From Alphaproteobacteria bacterium Ga0077535 (GTDB lineage Bacteria > Pseudomonadota > Alphaproteobacteria > Caulobacterales > Aquidulcibacteraceae), in the NCBI GenBank assembly GCA_001464425.1, contig LNEK01000006.1, positions 1-64,000 on the forward strand: a stretch of 64,000 nt of DNA, given 5' to 3'. Below are positions 62,384 through 64,000 of this stretch, one piece after another. Position numbers and translations under genes: made by a program. The notes under the pieces were generated by a model. It made no database searches. It was not told where the DNA came from and worked only from the letters and a program-made list of their open reading frames with translations. How positions within the stretch are numbered: the first letter of the stretch is position 1; each line of letters begins with the position of its first letter.

Positions 62384-62737
62384 ATGAGAGCTGCAGTTAT
62401 TGCGTCCGCACTCTGTCTAAGCGCTTGCGGTTTAGACACGGTGCCCGATGGACCGCCGAACTTCCAAGCCGGCTATCAGGATGGGTGTTACACAGGCTAC
62501 GCCGCAGCCGGCATGACGCTCCTGTTCAAGTTTACACGGGACGTCGAAGCCTACGACCAGGATGCCATTTATCGCCAAGGCTGGGATGCCGGCTATCAGT
62601 ACTGCCACAGCCAGCAGAGCGTGATGAACAACATGCCCGCCCCCGACGACGATGATGTCGACAGGTCTCGGCGGAACGACACGGTGACGCTTCCTCCGAG
62701 CGAAAGTCCGGTTGCGCTTCCTTCCGAAGTCCCGTGA
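62384..62737 (+). CDS. small lipoprotein
   Basis: The product has 117 residues from ATG 62384 (GGGGG upstream). A short signal peptide ends in a lipobox LSAC with Cys15 as the acylated residue. The mature part has two similar segments (AGYQDGCYTGYAAAG and QGWDAGYQYCHSQQ) and an acidic, proline-rich tail. It is predicted to be membrane-anchored; the function is unknown. Confidence 0.7.
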   Translation: MRAAVIASALCLSACGLDTVPDGPPNFQAGYQDGCYTGYAAAGMTLLFKFTRDVEAYDQDAIYRQGWDAGYQYCHSQQSVMNNMPAPDDDDVDRSRRNDTVTLPPSESPVALPSEVP

Positions 62738-62800
62738 GCACACTCGCACCCGTTCTGATCTTCTTCTGTCGCGATGGTGACAAGACGAGTATGGGGCGAT

Positions 62801-63415
62801 TTAGCTAGCCCCGCCAACCGCTGCATTCTCATTCGCATCAAAGGGGATGCGGTGAAGCGCCTCCCCATCAAACCAATACATAAACCCGTAATATCTGCCG
62901 TAAGTGCCGACCTCCAACACTCCGAATTCAGTCTTGTCTCCACGTCTCTTAATGGCTCTTACGACCACGTCGAACGCTTTGACCTGCATGGGACGCAATC
63001 GGCTGCGCAGCACAGACTGGCGCTTATCCGGCGTCGGCTCACTCCACGGAGCAGTTTCAAGGAACCTATGCTGAGAACCGTCTAGCCACAGTTGGTCCCC
63101 CTCTTTCAGACCCGACGCAAGGAACGCCTGAATAATGGGCGCGACGGTTTTTTCGTTGATACCGCGCTGCAAACAGTAAGCTGACTCAAACCATTCTCGC
63201 AGCGGCCTCTTGTGGCTGGCGTTACAAGCGTTGCAGCACCAAGCGACCCATGTCGGATCATCAGCAGGCGGGTAAAGGTGTTCGATAGTGGCGTAGTTGT
63301 CTTGCGGCCCTTTGCCGATGCGGTCGGTCATCGGCACGTGGCAATAGACGCAGTTTTCGTCACGCCGCCTCAATTCTGCGAGGAATGCCGCCCGGATACC
63401 GTATCGAGATTTCAT
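62801..63415 (-). CDS. HNH-type nuclease-like protein
   Basis: The 204-residue product has two Cys pairs around a central His: Cys22-x2-Cys25 (CVYCHVPM), ATIEHLYP with His46, and CCNACNASHKRPL (Cys61, Cys64, His68). This is the HNH/zinc arrangement of many homing and restriction endonucleases. A C-terminal beta-rich part (about 120-204) is unassigned. Cleavage of DNA is predicted from the motif. Confidence 0.7.
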   Translation of the reverse strand: MKSRYGIRAAFLAELRRRDENCVYCHVPMTDRIGKGPQDNYATIEHLYPPADDPTWVAWCCNACNASHKRPLREWFESAYCLQRGINEKTVAPIIQAFLASGLKEGDQLWLDGSQHRFLETAPWSEPTPDKRQSVLRSRLRPMQVKAFDVVVRAIKRRGDKTEFGVLEVGTYGRYYGFMYWFDGEALHRIPFDANENAAVGGAS

Positions 63416-63623
63416 TTGAGAAGGGCTCTTCGAAGAGGATGGAGGTCTTTAAATTGCGGACCGTCGCCACGCAAACTTCGGGACCCCCACAACAGCAGCG
63501 ATTCCGAGTTTCTCTTTGAGGACGCAGCCGCCGCGACCAAGATCTTTCGTTGCAATCAACGGCGAGTGTCGGCTTCGACCAATTACCGCCAATCGTACAA
63601 CTCATTTGGCCTACTGCTGAGAA

Positions 63624-63664
63624 ATCCCAAGCAGACTCCGCCCTGGGCCTGCCCTAGAACGGAC
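63624..63664 (+). repeat. 28-nt periodic repeat, copy 10
   Basis: Units ATCCCAAGCAGAC and TGCCCTAGAACGGAC end 28 bases apart, just before the last gene of the window. The rest of the 302-base gap is empty. Confidence 0.7.
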
Positions 63665-63717
63665 ATTTCTCAGTCGCGCCCTATCCTTCGACAAACCTTT
63701 CCTCGGACTGCCGGTCT

Positions 63718-64000
63718 ATGCACTACGATACCGATTACAATGCCGCGCTTGGCGAGATCGTCGCTGAGTTTGGCGTCTTGGAATGGAATGTGATCTATGT
63801 GATCGCACTCTACGCTGCGGAGTATGTGCGAGAGGCTGAATATGGAAAGTTGATGGCGGGCCAAATTAAAGCGAAGCTGACCTCCTGCATCCCGCACGCA
63901 CTACCAGCAGATCAAAGTGAACTCTGCGGCCTGCTCGACCGGTTCGCTAAAGCCATTGACCGAAGGAACGACGTCTTACACGGGAAGCCCTGCACCTCTC
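63718..64000 (+). CDS. partial gene, HEPN-like motif (runs off window end)
   Basis: From ATG 63718 the frame stays open to the window end (94 residues seen). The product is helical (LEWNVIYVIALYAAEYV) and ends with AIDRRNDVLHGK, where Arg83-x4-His88 resembles the RX4-6H motif of HEPN ribonucleases. HEPN proteins are common toxins and defence effectors. The rest of the gene lies outside the window. Confidence 0.55.
   Translation, partial: MHYDTDYNAALGEIVAEFGVLEWNVIYVIALYAAEYVREAEYGKLMAGQIKAKLTSCIPHALPADQSELCGLLDRFAKAIDRRNDVLHGKPCTS

Noticed and set aside
50884-63664. Possible integron attC sites
   Set aside because: The spacing and one-per-gap layout resemble a cassette array, but the GTTRRRY/RYYYAAC core sites are not seen and no integron-type integrase gene is present in the window.

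Overview
The window looks like chromosomal DNA of a GC-rich alphaproteobacterium. The gene content and protein style would fit Caulobacterales/Hyphomonadaceae-like bacteria, but that placement is an inference from protein families; there is no rRNA to settle it. The organism appears able to respire nitrate: a membrane-bound nitrate reductase operon, a fused NarK nitrate/nitrite carrier, a complete molybdenum-cofactor gene set, oxygen-independent HemN, NnrS and an oxygen-independent class II ribonucleotide reductase lie together at 23-46.6 kb.

Layout. 1-3.5 kb: two tandem paralogous tetratricopeptide (TPR) proteins, the first cut by the window edge. 3.8-7.9 kb: a mobile-element replication module (AlpA-like HTH protein, primase/DUF927 helicase, two small element genes). 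8-10.7 kb: NYN-domain protein, WYL-like protein, a frameshifted winged-helix-like gene and a tiny membrane protein. 11-20.8 kb, minus strand: a type I restriction-modification operon (hsdR-hsdM-GIY-YIG/DUF4357-hsdS-GIY-YIG) followed by a PGN_0703-like nuclease and a ParA ATPase. 20.99-22.5 kb: the 3' half of a tRNA with anticodon CAU (an attachment site) and a tyrosine integrase. 23-25.4 kb: nrdJ. 25.4-37.6 kb, minus strand: narK, narG, narH, narJ, a beta-barrel gene, narI, a parvulin, a small protein and a hemerythrin, mostly joined by 4-nt ATGA overlaps. 37.9-44 kb, plus strand: a Crp/Fnr-family regulator, mobA, moaA, moaD, a TSUP permease, moaE, moaB, moaC and moeA. 44-49.5 kb: hemN, nnrS, a ThDP enzyme and a D-lactate dehydrogenase. 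49.5-50.6 kb: three small genes including an AhpD-like protein. 50.6-64 kb: an accessory stretch of mostly single genes of poorly known function (FRG protein, STAND-like ATPase with a partner, kinase-like protein, DUF6946-like and HNH nucleases, HEPN-like protein and others).

The respiratory genes appear to form one regulon. Three perfect TTGAT-N4-ATCAA boxes stand before narK, before the regulator/moa operon and before hemN; two weaker boxes stand before nrdJ and the AhpD-like gene. The local regulator carries the E-xx-SR recognition helix that reads this box. Its lack of FNR iron-sulfur cysteines suggests a DNR/NnrR-type sensor.

Three genes of this block (narI, the beta-barrel gene, nnrS) are each broken by a short internal deletion that shifts the frame. 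This is either real decay or a recurring assembly fault. The accessory region at 50.8-63.7 kb carries about ten copies of a same-oriented short repeat with 28-nt periodicity, roughly one in each large gap between genes.
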